Positions 50,742 to 63,741 are shown, counted from the stretch's first letter. The stretch: 64,000 nucleotides of DNA from Trichodelitschia bisporula (GCA_010356995.1 ML996687.1:621803-685802), one strand, 5' to 3'. Translations and numbers: made by a program. Notes: generated by a model not told the origin, from the sequence alone.

Positions 50742-53212
50742 ATGGACGGCTTCGACCAGATCAACCAAACTCCACGGTCTGGCCAGAACAATACCTACAC
50801 ACCCTACCAAACTCCGCACTCGTCATCAAGGGTCTCGTTCATCGACAAGGACGACAGCATAGATATAACCCAGGAACAGAGAGCTCGAGGTCATCAGATC
50901 TATGGGGAGATATTAACTCCCAATGCTGCACAGCGTCCGCCGTTCAACTTTTCTCGCAGCGGTGGAAGCAGAACGCTCGCCGAATCCCGCTCAGAAAGCC
51001 CTCCTGGAACTCCTTACGCGTCGGCAGGGACTCAATGGTACAACGGGCGACCAGGCAGCGAGGCCACGTTGGTGTCGTATGCCGGAACCCCCTCTCCTCT
51101 GGTGAGCACCTCCGACGTCGTATCGACAATGTTTTGGCTGACACAGACCCAGCGGAGTGCACAAGATCTCCGGGCACTGATTCCGAATGGCAACTACAAT
51201 GCATCGTCAATTAACCTAGATCAGGGATGGGGGCAGGACTGTTCCATCCTCCAGCTCGATGAGCGGGACGACCACGCCCACATGGCACCATGGAAACGTC
51301 GTATCTACTACACCGTCCCGTTTCTAGCCATCGCTTCGATTGGTACGTACTGGGCGTACTTCGTGCTTCGCATCCTGTTCGTCATCTCAGCACAGAGGAA
51401 AAACGGACAGTCATTCCCCATGGCATGGGTGTTTATCGGTGTCGAAGTTGCCGTCGCCATCCCGATCATGCTGCACTCTTTCTGGACCCTCTTTGGCATC
51501 AAGAAGCGCAACCGCCCGCAGTTCCGTCTACAAGGTGAAGACTTGCCGACTGTCGACGTCCTGATCACCTGCTGCAAGGAAGAGGTGGATCTCATTGTGG
51601 ATACAACCCGCGCAGCTTGTGAAGTCGACTACCCGCAGGACCGGTTTCGCGTGGTGGTGCTGGACGACGGCGGCGACGATGTGCTGAGGTTGGCGCTTCA
51701 GGCCCTGCAAAAGGAATACCCCAACCTGGTTTATCGCAGCCGCGAGAAGATCCCTGGCGTTCCGCACCACTTCAAGGCCGGCAATCTCAACTATGGCCTG
51801 GACGAAGTGCACTCCATGGCCGGAGGAGCTTCGCAGTTTGTCGCCGCGCTGGACGCCGATATGATTCCCGAACCGCACTGGCTCCGTGCCATCTTGCCGC
51901 ATCTGCTCATCGATGAGAAGATGGCCCTTGCTTGTCCGCCTCAGGTATGATGCGATAGTGGATTTTCGTAGTTCTCTTACTGACGTCGACAGCTGTTCTA
52001 CAATGTACCACCTGGTGACCCACTTGCCCAAAGTCTGGATTTCTTCGTGCACGTATCGGAACCGGTTAAGGATGCGCTCGGTGTAGCGTGGTGTACAGGG
52101 TCCGGTTATGTGTGTCGCCGCGCAGCGCTCGATCAGATTGGCTGTTTTCCACTCGGCTCATTGGCTGAGGATGTTGCGACTTCCACTCTCATGCTGGGCA
52201 AGGGCTGGAAGACAGCCTACATCCACGAGCCTCTGCAATTTGGCACCGTTCCCGACAGTTTCAGCAGTCACTTGAAGCAGCGGACGCGATGGGTGCGCTC
52301 ATTCTCTCTATTCTCGTATTTTGCTCAACTAACCCTTCGCAGGCAATTGGCACAGTCGACACGACGTTCAAGCTCAACTTCTCGCTGTGGGGCAAGGACG
52401 TCGCGAAGATGGGCTTCTTCCAGCGCTTCTGCGGCTTCGTCTACGGCGTTTCGGCTCTCTTCAACATCTTCCTCGCGCTCTCCGTCTACGCGCTGCCCAT
52501 TGTGCTTATTTCCGGCAAGCCGCTGATCGCTTACGCCAATAATGAGCAGCTCCGCTGGCTAATCCGCGCCTGCTTTATCGCACTAATCACTAATCGCATC
52601 TTCGAGTTCGTCCTCACGCTCCCGTCAGGCTATGCCGTCGGTCAGCGCGGCGCCCGTGCCCATCTCTGGATGGCGCCGTACATCGCCAACTCCGTCTTCC
52701 GCTCGTTCTTCCTGCCAACGTGGCTCGGCGGCAAGCTCGCCAGCTTCAAGCCAACTGGCTCGCTGAAATCGGACATTAACGAGCGCGATCCCTCGACGCG
52801 CGCCCCGCTATTCCGCCGCTTCTTCACCATCGTCTTTAATTACCTGGCGTGGTACCACATCGCATTCGTGTACTTCACCCTCTCGGCTGTTACCTTGTCG
52901 ACTTGCCGGTGCATCGCGGAGCAGCGCACGACAAACGACCGCGGTATGTGTCTTCTGACGCACGCTTTCTGGCCGCCGATTTCTTGGATCATGGTGATCA
53001 GCGCATTCTGGATTCCCATCTCCTACGCGATCAACCCGCCTGACTGCCCGCCGCGTGAGGATCTCCTCGTGCGCGAGAAGAACGGTGTCGCCCATCCGTC
53101 GGAGAAGGCCAAGAAGACGGGCTGGTCCGGACAGACCGCCATCTTCGAGCTCGAGTACACGCTCACCTCGCTTTTCACATGCTTTGTTTTTGCGCTTGCC
53201 TTCCTCTACTAA
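50742..53212 (+). CDS. cellulose-synthase-like glycosyltransferase family 2 protein (CelA/Tft1-like)
   Basis: Exons are 50742-51944, 51993-52292 and 52343-53212 (790 aa), with introns of 48 and 50 nt (ACTGAC and CTAAC branch sites). A disordered N-terminus (about 1-185) precedes two membrane segments (about 187-215 and 228-252). The cytosolic GT2 domain has VDVLITCCKEEVDLI, VVLDDGGDD, a DxD in AALDADM (about 370-372), TGSGYVCRR, EDVATS and the QxxRW signature QRTRW split off by intron 2. Five or more C-terminal membrane helices form the secretion channel. This is the processive beta-glycan synthase architecture. Among filamentous fungi the closest recognised type is CelA/Tft1, the mixed-linkage beta-1,3/1,4-glucan synthase, but product specificity cannot be read from sequence alone. 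Confidence 0.88.
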
Positions 53213-56200
53213 GGTTCTCTGCGGCCTCGAGCCGGGTCGTCTGCCGCCAACGGGTGCGGTCGCGCCCTTGCTCGGTGCGTTTGTTTTCTACAGCATTGAC
53301 GGAGTTTTTGTCCGGCTGCCACCTTTTCCGCCGCGGAAACCTTGCATTCTTTGAATATACACCTGTGCTAAGGGGAGCGACATATACAGAGCAGCAGCAT
53401 TTGCATATAATTCTTGGGAGATACACCCCCTTTGCATATTTCTCCAGCAAGGGAGCCTGATAGACACGCATGGGGGAACGAACTTTATCATTGTTTCCGG
53501 CCTCTGGGGGGAACTGCGGTTCCGAATTGGTTGTTAGCCGCCATTGTACATACGCAACCGATGTGTACCGTTTGGTTTCTTCGATTGTGGGAGTTCCCTT
53601 TCCCTTGTGGGGGAGGGACAGTGCGGCTTAGCGTAATGTTTTGTGTTGGTTCGTTTCACGCGGAGGATGTTGCGACGATGGATTGTCGGAGATCGGAGGG
53701 AAGGGACGATGGTAGTTGAGGGGGGCCTGAACGCCCGTCAGCCTCCTTTGCTGAGGGCGTTTGTGGCGCGGAACGGCGAAAGTTGGATAGTCAGGCCGCG
53801 TAATAGATGGGCGCTTAGGAGTCAGTCGGCTTGGAAAGGGAATAATGAGAATAGATATCCATTGCACGATTCGTGCCTTGCATCGCTGAGATCGGTGTTT
53901 GATGTTGCGTGTCTAACGGGTTTGGGTGCGCTTGGCGGATTGGCATGCGATTTCAAGGTTCGTCGGTTCCGCTCACCAACGCCGTTCGTCAGCTTCTTCA
54001 TCTCTCAATTTCGCTCGCATACTCCTGTTTCTATGCTGACCTAGCAGTTGTGGTGTCAAGACTTTGAGAACACTTCTAGCTATCGCGCTACAACATTTCC
54101 CCTCCGGTCGTCGACTTCGTCCTCTACTCGTACTCATTAACAGCAGACATACCGAACCCTGACAGCATGTCGCTACGCTCAATCTCCATACGATGATGCG
54201 CCGTGGAAGCGCTTCAAAGGTTCTGCGCCGGTGCCGGAACTTAGGAATCTTGCTTCGGCCCGCAAATGGCACTGAAGCTTGGAAATTCGGTGTCCTTCGC
54301 AAGCACTAGTGCAATCGACTACGAGGTACACCAGCGTCAAGGCTTCTCAAGGAGTCATGAAGGCCCATCTCAAGTTCTCCGACGCCGGCCAAATATCTTG
54401 CCCCAGTCTTCTCGGAGATATCCGCCCTCATCAACATCCTTAATCTCAGCCACTGCCGACGTGTAAAAGCTTAGCCATCACAACATGGGAGGCTTCCACC
54501 TGGTCCATGAAATGGAACAATTCGAGAAGTAATGGCAATGCGGAAGATTGTATGAGGCGCAGCTTCATTGGCAATATTACCCGACGACCATCATCTACAG
54601 TGTGCTGCCAAAGGATCGGGGCGAGAAATGAGCAACGTAATATACTGTTGATCACGGAGGCTGAGTATTCTCTGATCGCCGGGCTATGCAAAAGTTTACA
54701 AGCACCTTGCAACCACGATGCTCTCCTGGGATAGAGCCGTATATCGAGTTTGGATTCGACCTGTCGCTTACCTTTGCATTGCAGCCCATAGCATTTAGTC
54801 TGATTCCCATTGCATAGCGGTTACATCTGCCACGTAAGCCAGAATAGTCACAACGTAGATCGCATCCTCCCGATGACGTTCTGCAAGGCGAGGTATCACG
54901 CCTGGGACCCGCATCCTAAAGGCATAACTCGCCACTCCCAACTTGGCCAACATTCGGCATACTCACATCACACATTTATAGGGATACGATACGAACAAGC
55001 ACGAAACACGCATGTGCCAAGAGATGATTGCTTGTTTGTTTGTTTACTGATGATAAAAACATTTCCGAACACTGTTCAAAGCCAAGCTAAAGCCAAACTT
55101 GCATTATTACTGTAATATTACAATTAATACTTTATGCCAAGCCTAACTTCTGCACTATGGTTGGTCAACCTCTGTCCTGGTGTCTGTAAATGAACGGTAA
55201 TTTAAGTATTCAATCTTAATGCCTTAGGCTGACAGACCTTCAAACACGGGCCATTTTCAGCTAGTGCTTCTTATAACGACTACGTTTGTTGCTTGAAGCC
55301 CGTGTTCATTGTTTTAACCGCATCCCTACACATTCAAGCCTTCCAACCTCAAAACTCATAAACCACCACTTCCAACCTCGCCACCTTCCCCTTTCCCCCA
55401 GTCCCGCACCCGATCTCACCATCCCTGCCCAGTCCCACCATGCAAGGCACGCCCGCCCAGGCGACCAACCAGGAACCCCAGCCGCACCAGCGGGGGCACC
55501 ACAGCAGCCACGCCAAAACGGCGCGACCGGGATGCCATGCCGCGCGCCCCCCCACCCTTGACCCCGTCATCGCCAACCCGAGCGGCGCCGGTCCCACATG
55601 GTGCAACCGCATTCTGGGCCCGACTCAATTAGCCGGCCTGGTTTAAGAGGAGCTAGTTGGTTAGGGAGGTGCTGATCTGGTTCGTTGGCCGCGAGGAAAT
55701 GTTTAGGGGGATAGGGGATCTTGCTAGGGATGGAGTTGGGTATGTGGGAAAAGGGAGGGGGAGAGGATGGAAATTAGGGAAGTGGTGAAGCATTGCACGG
55801 CGGAGATTCGCCGGCTTTTTTGGCGTGTGCTTGCGAGGGTTGGGTTTTGCCTGTCCACGGATACAGTCAGCGCGTCGGGCCTGCGCGGTGCGGGTCGGGT
55901 ACGGGGCGGTACGGTAGCGCGGAGTGAGAGAAGGAGCTCCAAGGGAGGCTCCGTAGGAGACATCTCCGCTGTCCGGGGTTGGTGGAAGGAGAAGGAAAGC
56001 CACCGACGTCGTGCGTGGGGGCAGGGATTGGGATGGTGAGATAGTGGGACTGGTGGGGGTTGGTGCTGGGAGGTGAAACTTGTTGTGCTGTGGTTGCGGC
56101 GGAGAGGGCTCGTTAAGGGTGGGGCTGGGTTGGGGTTGGTGATGGAGGGGAATGGGAATGGGTTGGGGTGCGGGGAGGTTGGAGACGTGGGTTGGGAGTG

Positions 56201-58149
56201 AATTGGCGGTAATCAGATAGCGGGAGTGTATTAGGAGATATCAGGAGCTTTTGGAATGATGCATAATTCTTGGAAGAGTTTGAAGTCATATTTTAAGCTT
56301 CACGTTAGGGCATCCCTTGATCTCTTCGACTCGGGAAGCTTTCTTTGCCGGAACCGCACGGCAAGTATCTCGGGAAGCGTAATGCAGTTGGTGCTCATGG
56401 TCCACTAGCCCACTGCCAACAGCAACTTGAGAACAAGCTATTTGAAAACCACAGCGTGGGGCCGAGACGGCTCGGCTTACTATTCGACATCGTCAAGACT
56501 TGGCTATATATTGACCTCCGCCAGAGTTGGAATTCCAGGGCGTTGTCCTCACCAACCTCCCGTGTATGCTTAACCCAAAAGTCTGCATCCCGAGCCGAAC
56601 CACGCCGTCGAGCGTCAAAAGCGTCAAGACACCTTCCCCCCAAACCGAAGCACCGGAAGCGGTCGGCTGGAAATTGTGCCAAACGGCATGTTGAGAGCAA
56701 TGTGTGATCACCTAAAGAGAACCAGCCGTGTTTTGACCCGTCAGAAAGCTGAAGAGGCTATCAAGGATGTTGTTGATGAGCTCATATCATGGCAGACGGC
56801 CCTGCTGGCGCATATGTTCCAAATCCGGGCGGCTCGGCTGATGTATATTGCTGTTGGGAGGCCGAACACTACAGGTGGTACCGACCCTCACACTTCCAAC
56901 CGCCTCTTCTTCCACGAGGTATGTATAGTGGCATCTTTGCAGATGTGGCCCCAAAGCTCAGTATCGCCGACTTCTCCTCACTCGTGAACATATCAGGGTA
57001 GCCTTTTATTCACTTCTTCACTTCTACCGCAGCTTCCAATCTAAGTCCGATGGGACGTGGCCGAGCATCTGAACATACTTCCATCGTCACGAGGGAACGA
57101 GGTAGCGGTCCTCTGAACGGGATTCGGGGCCCTTTTGATGAAGGTAGCCTTGAGCACCATGACATGAGGGACGACGAGAAGAGGATGCAGCGCGGACACA
57201 ATGTGAGCCCAATCCTGAGCTTACTTGCGACCACTCTGCAGCGGTTCGAGGAACGGTCCAATACGTCTGTCCGGCGGTGATGAAGGTAAACGTAGCATCC
57301 TTTGCTCAATGTGTGTTCGGAAGCCATTTTTGGGAGATATCGTATTCAACTAGAGGGTATGGGTAAGATGTTCAAGCCATCCAGAAAGGAACGGAAGCTT
57401 AATAGCTACGAGTACGCGCTGGAAGACATTAGCCGGCGAAGGGATCGATGCCAACAAAGGAAGCCCGCAATGGCTGGATCCCGGCAATGTTTCGGGATGA
57501 TCCGATGCCAGTGTGGAGACTGGGAGCAGAGTATCATGTCGTCACATTACTGCTGGCTTACGAAACCACCGCGCCGTTTCTTTATTTCCGGCCAAATGCT
57601 GATCGAAGAGTAGAGCGAGCGGGCCAAGCAACCATTTAGTTCAGCAGCTGCAAACGGGAGGAATGTACAGATATCGGGCCAAGGAGGTGGTGACGGCAAT
57701 TTATATGGCAAAACAGCAGTAGGGGACAGTTATTCGAGTCGGTTAGCGGGAATACCGTCGGGCTATGCTGGCACTTCTATGAACGAGCGGGGTGGTGAAG
57801 TCTGAATATATCAGCGGATGCTCGAACTCGAAGAAAACTGCTCACCCTGCTGGCCATAGTCCATCGTAGCGCTCATCATTTTCACAAATCGCATACATCC
57901 ATTTCGAGTAGACTAGAATAGATTTGAGTCCATATCTCGCGGCACGAAAACGGAGGGAATCTAGCATCGCACTGAAGCCAGACCGCGGAGAACTCCCAGA
58001 CGACACACAGTGTAGCATTCCCATTACTCCGTTAACGTGAAACAAACCTCCCCACCACACCAGTGTTGTCATGAAAGCAATTGTGTACACGCCGCCCGGA
58101 TTTTGGTGTCGACATGGTCGTGAAAGGCAGTCGGCAGATGAGTCACGAC
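53213..58149. other. gene-poor region with probable gene relics
   Basis: Nearly 5 kb without a clean gene. Protein-like stretches appear in different frames near 54.15-54.45, 54.55-54.8, 55.44-55.80, 56.79-57.0 and 57.35-57.64 kb, each too short or interrupted for a model. A C-rich to G-rich strand switch lies at about 55.64 kb. 54.8-55.3 kb is AT-rich with a TTTG microsatellite near 55030. No terminal repeats or transposase-like sequence were recognised. The family and origin of the relics are unknown. Confidence 0.4.
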
Positions 58150-58548
58150 CTAGCAACCTCCACCGACTTGTTCCTGGTGGACCTCCAGTGTGTCTCCGTC
58201 CTGCATCTCGAGCTGGGCACATAGTGTTAGCGAATGCAGTGGAAAACGTAGCACCAAATAGCCGGAAAGCATCTAAAGCAAAAGGCGGCAACGCGAGCGG
58301 CTTCATCTGTCTCTATAACCTACCGATTCGGGGCTGTCGGTCGGGTTAACGCGCTGGCCGTCGAACAGGAAGCGGACACTCTGCGGAGACTTGCCCTGGC
58401 GATCGCAGAAGGCGTCCATGAGCTTCTTTAAGGCAGTCGTGCGCTTGATCTTGAAGAAGACCTCGTTATTGCTGTCCGTCACTTTGATATTGAGATGCTC
58501 CGGCTGGCTCTCATCCTTTTGCTGGTTGGGAGACCCGTGGTCCGACAT
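58150..58548 (-). CDS. SMT3: SUMO (small ubiquitin-like modifier) precursor
   Basis: Exons on the minus strand are 58548-58324 and 58212-58150 (95 aa), with a 111-nt intron (GTAGGT, GCTAAC, CAG). A short disordered N-terminus (SDHGSPNQQKDES) precedes the beta-grasp domain: EHLNIKVTDSNNEVFFKIKR, ALKKLMDAFCDRQGK, VRFLFDGQRVNPTDSP and, in exon 2, LEMQDGDTLEVHQEQVGG. The di-glycine is followed by only two residues (GC), the tail that Ulp1-type proteases must remove before conjugation. ATG 58548 is used over an in-frame ATG five codons upstream, to match the family. SUMO is normally essential or near-essential and modifies nuclear proteins. Confidence 0.93.
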
Positions 58549-60360
58549 GGTGGAAATGTGCAAGTAGCCTTGATGGGAAGGAGTCTGGTAACTTGTGAGA
58601 TGCTGATGCTATGCGACGTGAAGAAAAGAAAGTCACGAACCGCAGAGGTTGTTGGGTGATGCGGGGTTGTATTGGCGCGGGGGCAACGTTAAGGGCCAAC
58701 TTGCGCGGCCAAGGGCTTTAGTGGGCTTTTGTAGGGTCACAGAGTAGAGAAGCTTCCAGGTGCAAAACACAAGACACGAAGGAGGTCCGACGGGTTGAGA
58801 TGAAAGGTCAAGGGAGGCCGACAGAACGGAGAGTTGCCAACTTAGAGACAGAGTGAAGGCGGACGCGCAAGGACAATCTGCGGGGCCATTCCTTTGTTTC
58901 TGCCCACCGTCGCCGCCTGCTCCTGATGCCTGATAGACAAGGCAGCAATGACGGCCAACTTTGACATCCAATGTGAAAAAGGTATCGGATCTGTCACAAG
59001 CTTCCAAAAACTGGGATGCAACTCGTCGCGACTTTGCATTCAACTATTGAGACTGACTACACGCGTCCACACTCCACCTTTTATCCCTTCTTTGACTCTT
59101 GAGCGCGTTCCTTGCGCCGTCGTTTGACAATGGTATGATCTATCGCGACTTAGATCCGGATTGCGCGTTCTCTGGTATACCTCTGACCTTATCTAGGGTA
59201 CCGAGGAAGACCTCAAGACCAATCCACCGTGTCATCCAAGAGCCTGTGCGATTCAAGGTCAGAGCCTTGAGGTACATAGCACCGTACACATGTACTCAGC
59301 AGTCCCAGATTGCCTCAAGAAGATGAACTACCAAGAAGAAAAGTGCAGAGCCGAGGTATGGGAATGAGATATCAATGAAGGTCCGCATCTCAAAGTGTGT
59401 AGGTTGACGCGCTGTACGAGTGCTGCAACGCCTTTTACGAGCGTAGTGGCGACGGCGCAAGGACAGTGAGCTGCCCAAAGGCATCGCTCTTACGGTATGT
59501 AGACGCACCTCAGGCTTCAGCGTTTTGCTAACAAGCAGCGCAGACTGAAGATGAAGCAACGAGCCCAGGGCATGTAGATCAAAATCACTGGGCAAGTGTC
59601 AGTATGTCACACCTCAATCCTGCCATATCCATTTTCATGCTTCGTGAGAAGTCAAACAGAAGGTCAACAAGGTGTATTCTTCTAAGATGATCGTGAGCGC
59701 GATTACAGACACGGAGTATTCTCTGAAACGAGACTCTAATGATCACCTATGCGTTATGGAAGAAGAAGAGGAAGCAGCGCGAGAAAATCTGTATAAAAAG
59801 AATCTGCGCGCACGGGCCAACGCTAAGAGATCACATGATTATGGCAAGCGATTCCGCATCAGCCCGGCACGTACGGTAGGCACGCCTGGCTCCAGGTTGC
59901 AGAGCCTCATGTCGACTCAACTCTGCACCACCAGTCACAGCCACGAGGTCTGCTTGTATCTGGAACACCATAGGATTGATAGGCACTGCTGCTCCTGTTT
60001 CCCAATCTTCCACAAAGCATGCAGCAGACACCTGAAAGCCCGACACTGAAGCTTATTTGAAATGGGCCCACTGCTGCTTCGAAGACATCCCGTGTTCCTC
60101 TGTAGTATCTGTAGATAGATGCAGAGATCCACTCGTTTCCCAAACGCTGACCTGCACTCTCGCTGAGATGTTACAAGTGCACGTATCGTTGAGACGCAAT
60201 TTTCTGCCTCAGCCTTCAGGCAGTATGGCCAAGCCAAACTCCCTTGTCGGGCACGGTCCCCCAAAGTCTCCGAGCAACGCCAACCAGATCCGCGTCGCGC
60301 TTCATCAACATTCTCAGTTCTCCAAATACGCAAAGGGTCATCCGTGCGAGCACCGACAAC
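58549..60360. other. intergenic, divergent promoters of SMT3 and NUP84
   Basis: About 1.8 kb. Frames of 60-150 codons were examined on both strands and none has consistent codon bias or family resemblance. No repeats were recognised. Confidence 0.5.
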
Positions 60361-63300
60361 ATGGCTGCTCGCAGCCAACCTTTTTCTCTCAGGCGCTCTG
60401 CGAATCCGCGATTTGCTGTAAGAAAGCCGACACCATTGTCTATGTAGCAGCGCTAACCTGCATAGCTTTCAAACGTTCGCGAAGAGAGCTGGGAGAGTGT
60501 TAATGTAGGCTCTTCTCTGCGCACATTTTCCCGTCTAACTGATATCCAGGCGCAAAGCGCCAGCATGGGGCCAGAATCGCCTCTATTCCCTCGCTCTACC
60601 ACCGGCGACGATCCTGTCCGCTCGATCCAGAATGTCGCAGACCGTGTTGTACTTGAGATGGAGGCCTTTTGTGTACTGGTCGACCAGTGGCGGGAACGCC
60701 TGAAGACGCTTCCGAAAGAAGACTCCCAAGACGCGCGCTACGATGCTACGATTCAGCTTCTCGAGGAGCTCCACCAGATTGCTACCGTCAAGGCGTCCGA
60801 CTTGAAGGGCGAGCACCATGCTCGCAGCGGCGCATTCTCGAAGTCGTGGCTGGATCGGATACAACGTGTTGAAGATCGGGCGCTACGTGGATCCAGCGTA
60901 GCTACCAGTACCTGGGGAGATGGTACGGAGGTTGCGTCCTTGGATCCAGATAGCGACTTGGACAAATGGCAGGCGGAGGCAAACACATGGGAGCTTCTGC
61001 GCGCCATTGTCGACCTAGAGTTTCAGAAGCCCGATGAAGAGACCAAGGAGCAATATAGACGTGCCCGGCCTATAAACCAGTTCACTCCGGATGCCGAGCT
61101 CTGGACAACCTTCAATATCTGCGACGACTCTGCTCGTGAGAAGAAGGTCATTCTGGAGTGGCTGGAAAGATGCGCGAGGAACGGACAGACAGATTTCGAA
61201 TCCATCGTGGAGCGGCTGGAGGAGCGTGCTGGTGGCAGCGGAACCTGGTCGCACGGCTGGCTCCATACGCGCGAGAAGATCAAGCACAGCAAGCGGAATC
61301 AGTCCTTCGGCGCCTCTTTTTCCTTCAATACTATCGTGGCGCGGAACGATGCCGCGCAGAATCTCATTACGGAGCTGGACCCGGATGCTCCATCGCGCCA
61401 GGGCAAAAATCTCGACAAGCAAGACGAGCACTATGAGCGGTCCATGTGGCTCGCGCTCTACGAGGCACTACGTCGCGGCATGCCGTGGACAGAGATCCGC
61501 CAGTGGTGCACCGAGCGCAACGAAGGCTGGCGAGCAGCTAGTTTAGGCGTCGCGCAGGAACTGGACCGTGATAGCACGCGGCTCAATCTCTCTGGATCTT
61601 CGACTGGCGCACTTTGGCGGCGCATGTGCTATGCAGCTTCGCAAACCCAGTCCGCCGACAAATACGAGCGCGCCGTGTACGGGCTCCTCGCCGGAGACGT
61701 CAAGTCTGTCGAAGCCGTCGGCCACTCCTTTGATGATGCCTTGTACGCGCACTTCAACGCACTTCTGCTTCAGTCATTCGAGACCTGGTTGGAGGAGGAA
61801 TATCCAGACCGGTTTGAAGCCACAATGCTTCAGCAGTTCCCGCGCCCGATTCTCGTGTCGGATAGAGACGACGGCAAGTCTGACAGCATACGCGTTGTCA
61901 ACATACTTGTCAAGGATCCCAAAACGGCACAGGAGGCTCGGAAACCTCTGAAGGTGGTCCAGTCAAGCTTCCTAACTCACGACTTCGAGCTGCTTGCTGC
62001 ACAGGTTGGCCTGGCTCTTGCCATAAAGGCGCAACGTGAAGGCAAGGGCGCTCTCATTCCTGTTCCCCAGAACCCGGAGTTGCTTGATGACTTCTTTGTG
62101 CCCGTATCCGAAGACTGGGACGCCGTACGTGTGGTCGTACATGCATACATTGTGTACAAGGAGCTTGGCCTGCCGATCAAGCCCAGTCGGCAAGTCTACA
62201 TCGAGAACACGATCGCAGGATACATCGACTTCCTGCGTTCCATTGAGAAGTTTGAATTGATCCCGACGTACGCCACCTTCCTCCCGACCGAGCGGCAAGA
62301 GGAGGTCCTCGGTATTGTGCTTGTTGAGATGAAGGATGAAGCGAAGCAGTTGCAAATGGCTGAGCTTATCGGAGCCGCTGGAATAGAGATCGACTTGATT
62401 TTGTCGAATCAATACATCCACGCTGCGAGGATGCTGGGCATCAATCTAGAGGATGTCGAGTGCATCAAGCGCTTCCCCATCGTCGAGAATTCGGTTGGGC
62501 GGTGGGCGGGTGCCCGCATCTCAAGTACCTTTACGCTGCCTTCCAAGCTGCCTGAAGATGAGGAGCGCTTGGCTCGCAGTTTGGAGTGGTTCTTCAAAAT
62601 TCCCTCTTACTGGGATGCTACGTTCCTTGCCATGACATTCTCTTTGCGCCAACTTCTCTGTAAGTATCACCGTTTGCAAACTTTCTAGGCTAATTTTCCC
62701 AGGCACTGGCCGCTTCGCCGCTGCCCTCGCCGTCACCAAGCGCATCCCCTTCAAACAGCTCTCCAAGGCGAAGTCCGCACCATACCTCGGCCGCGAAATG
62801 GATATCTTCGAAGAAACTGCACCTGCCGAGGACACCCTCCGTCGGTCCACCCGCCATGGTTCGCGACCCACGACACCCTCGGGCGAACCCCCGTCGAAGC
62901 GCGAACGCTTCCTCCTCCGCATGCTCAAGGCGCAGAGCCGCACGTGTCTCGAGCTGCAGCAACTGTGCCTCGCCATCGAGGCGCTGGCCAAGTGGCGCGA
63001 GTTCGAAGACCAGATTGCGCAGCTGAAGGAGGAGGATCTGACGACTAAAGACTTCCGGCGTCGCGTGCAGGAGGAGCTGGAAACCCTGTCTACGGCCATG
63101 GAGCCTCTTCTGCACGACCTCCTGACGCACATCGAAGATGGTTTGTTTTCCATGCCGATGTTTTGGCCCCTCCTAACAACCGCAGAATCCGAAGTCGAGC
63201 TCTACGCCTCTATCCGCCAGGCGTACCTGCCCGACGCTATCCTCGCGTATAATGGCGCCATCACCTTCGCCGCCGACTTCACTGGCCCGGAGACGATGCT

Positions 63301-63586
63301 TAAGTCGCTCGCGCTTACGAACCTGCTCGCGGCGGAGGAAAATGCGCAGCTGACGAATGCGTTCTTGAGCGCGGGTCGGATGACGGATCTCGTGTCCTCG
63401 CTCGCGCTGAGCAGCCAACAGTTGCTCCGTGTCAACCAGCGCATGGCGATGGCGGAGGATATGCTGGAGAAAGAGCGTGTGGCGCAGGGCAAGACGCCGC
63501 GTATACGGCGAAAGAAAAGTGGATTGAAGAAGCGGGGGTGGATGGGGGAGTCGCTGGATATCTGGGATCCGAATAAGGCGAGCTAG
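60361..63586 (+). CDS. NUP84: nuclear pore Y-complex nucleoporin NUP84/NUP107
   Basis: Proposed exons are 60361-60417, 60550-62659, 62703-63140 and 63186-63586 (1001 aa). The body is all-helical: VLEMEAFCVLVDQWRERLKT, WLDRIQRVEDRALRG, ELLRAIVDLEFQ, LWRRMCYAASQ, PSYWDATFLAMTFSLRQLL and a C-terminal VNQRMAMAEDMLEKERVAQG, as in Nup107/Nup84, which scaffolds the outer ring of the pore. Exon 1 (19 codons, MAARSQPFSLRRSANPRFA) is inferred from a GTAAGA donor and a CTAACTGATATCCAG acceptor, in phase with the main frame. If it is wrong the start is ATG 60565. Intron 3 (45 nt) is a multiple of three with no stop. The 43-nt intron 2 is near the lower size limit. Convergent with the partial gene at the right edge. 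Confidence 0.88.
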
Positions 63587-63741
63587 TGTGCCGTACCGGC
63601 TCGAGTGTACTATTAGGCTTGCGGATTGAGAGTTTGTCATGTGCGGAGTACTTAGGCGCAGCACATCAGGCACGGTGTCGGGACAAATGAAAAAGGCGCT
63701 GTCATTAGGCTGAACGCTGAGCAAGATGCGTGACTACTACC

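Noticed and set aside
53643-54044. 133-codon plus-strand frame after the GT2 gene
   Set aside because: Arg-rich, composition-driven and without motifs; it lies in 3' flank.
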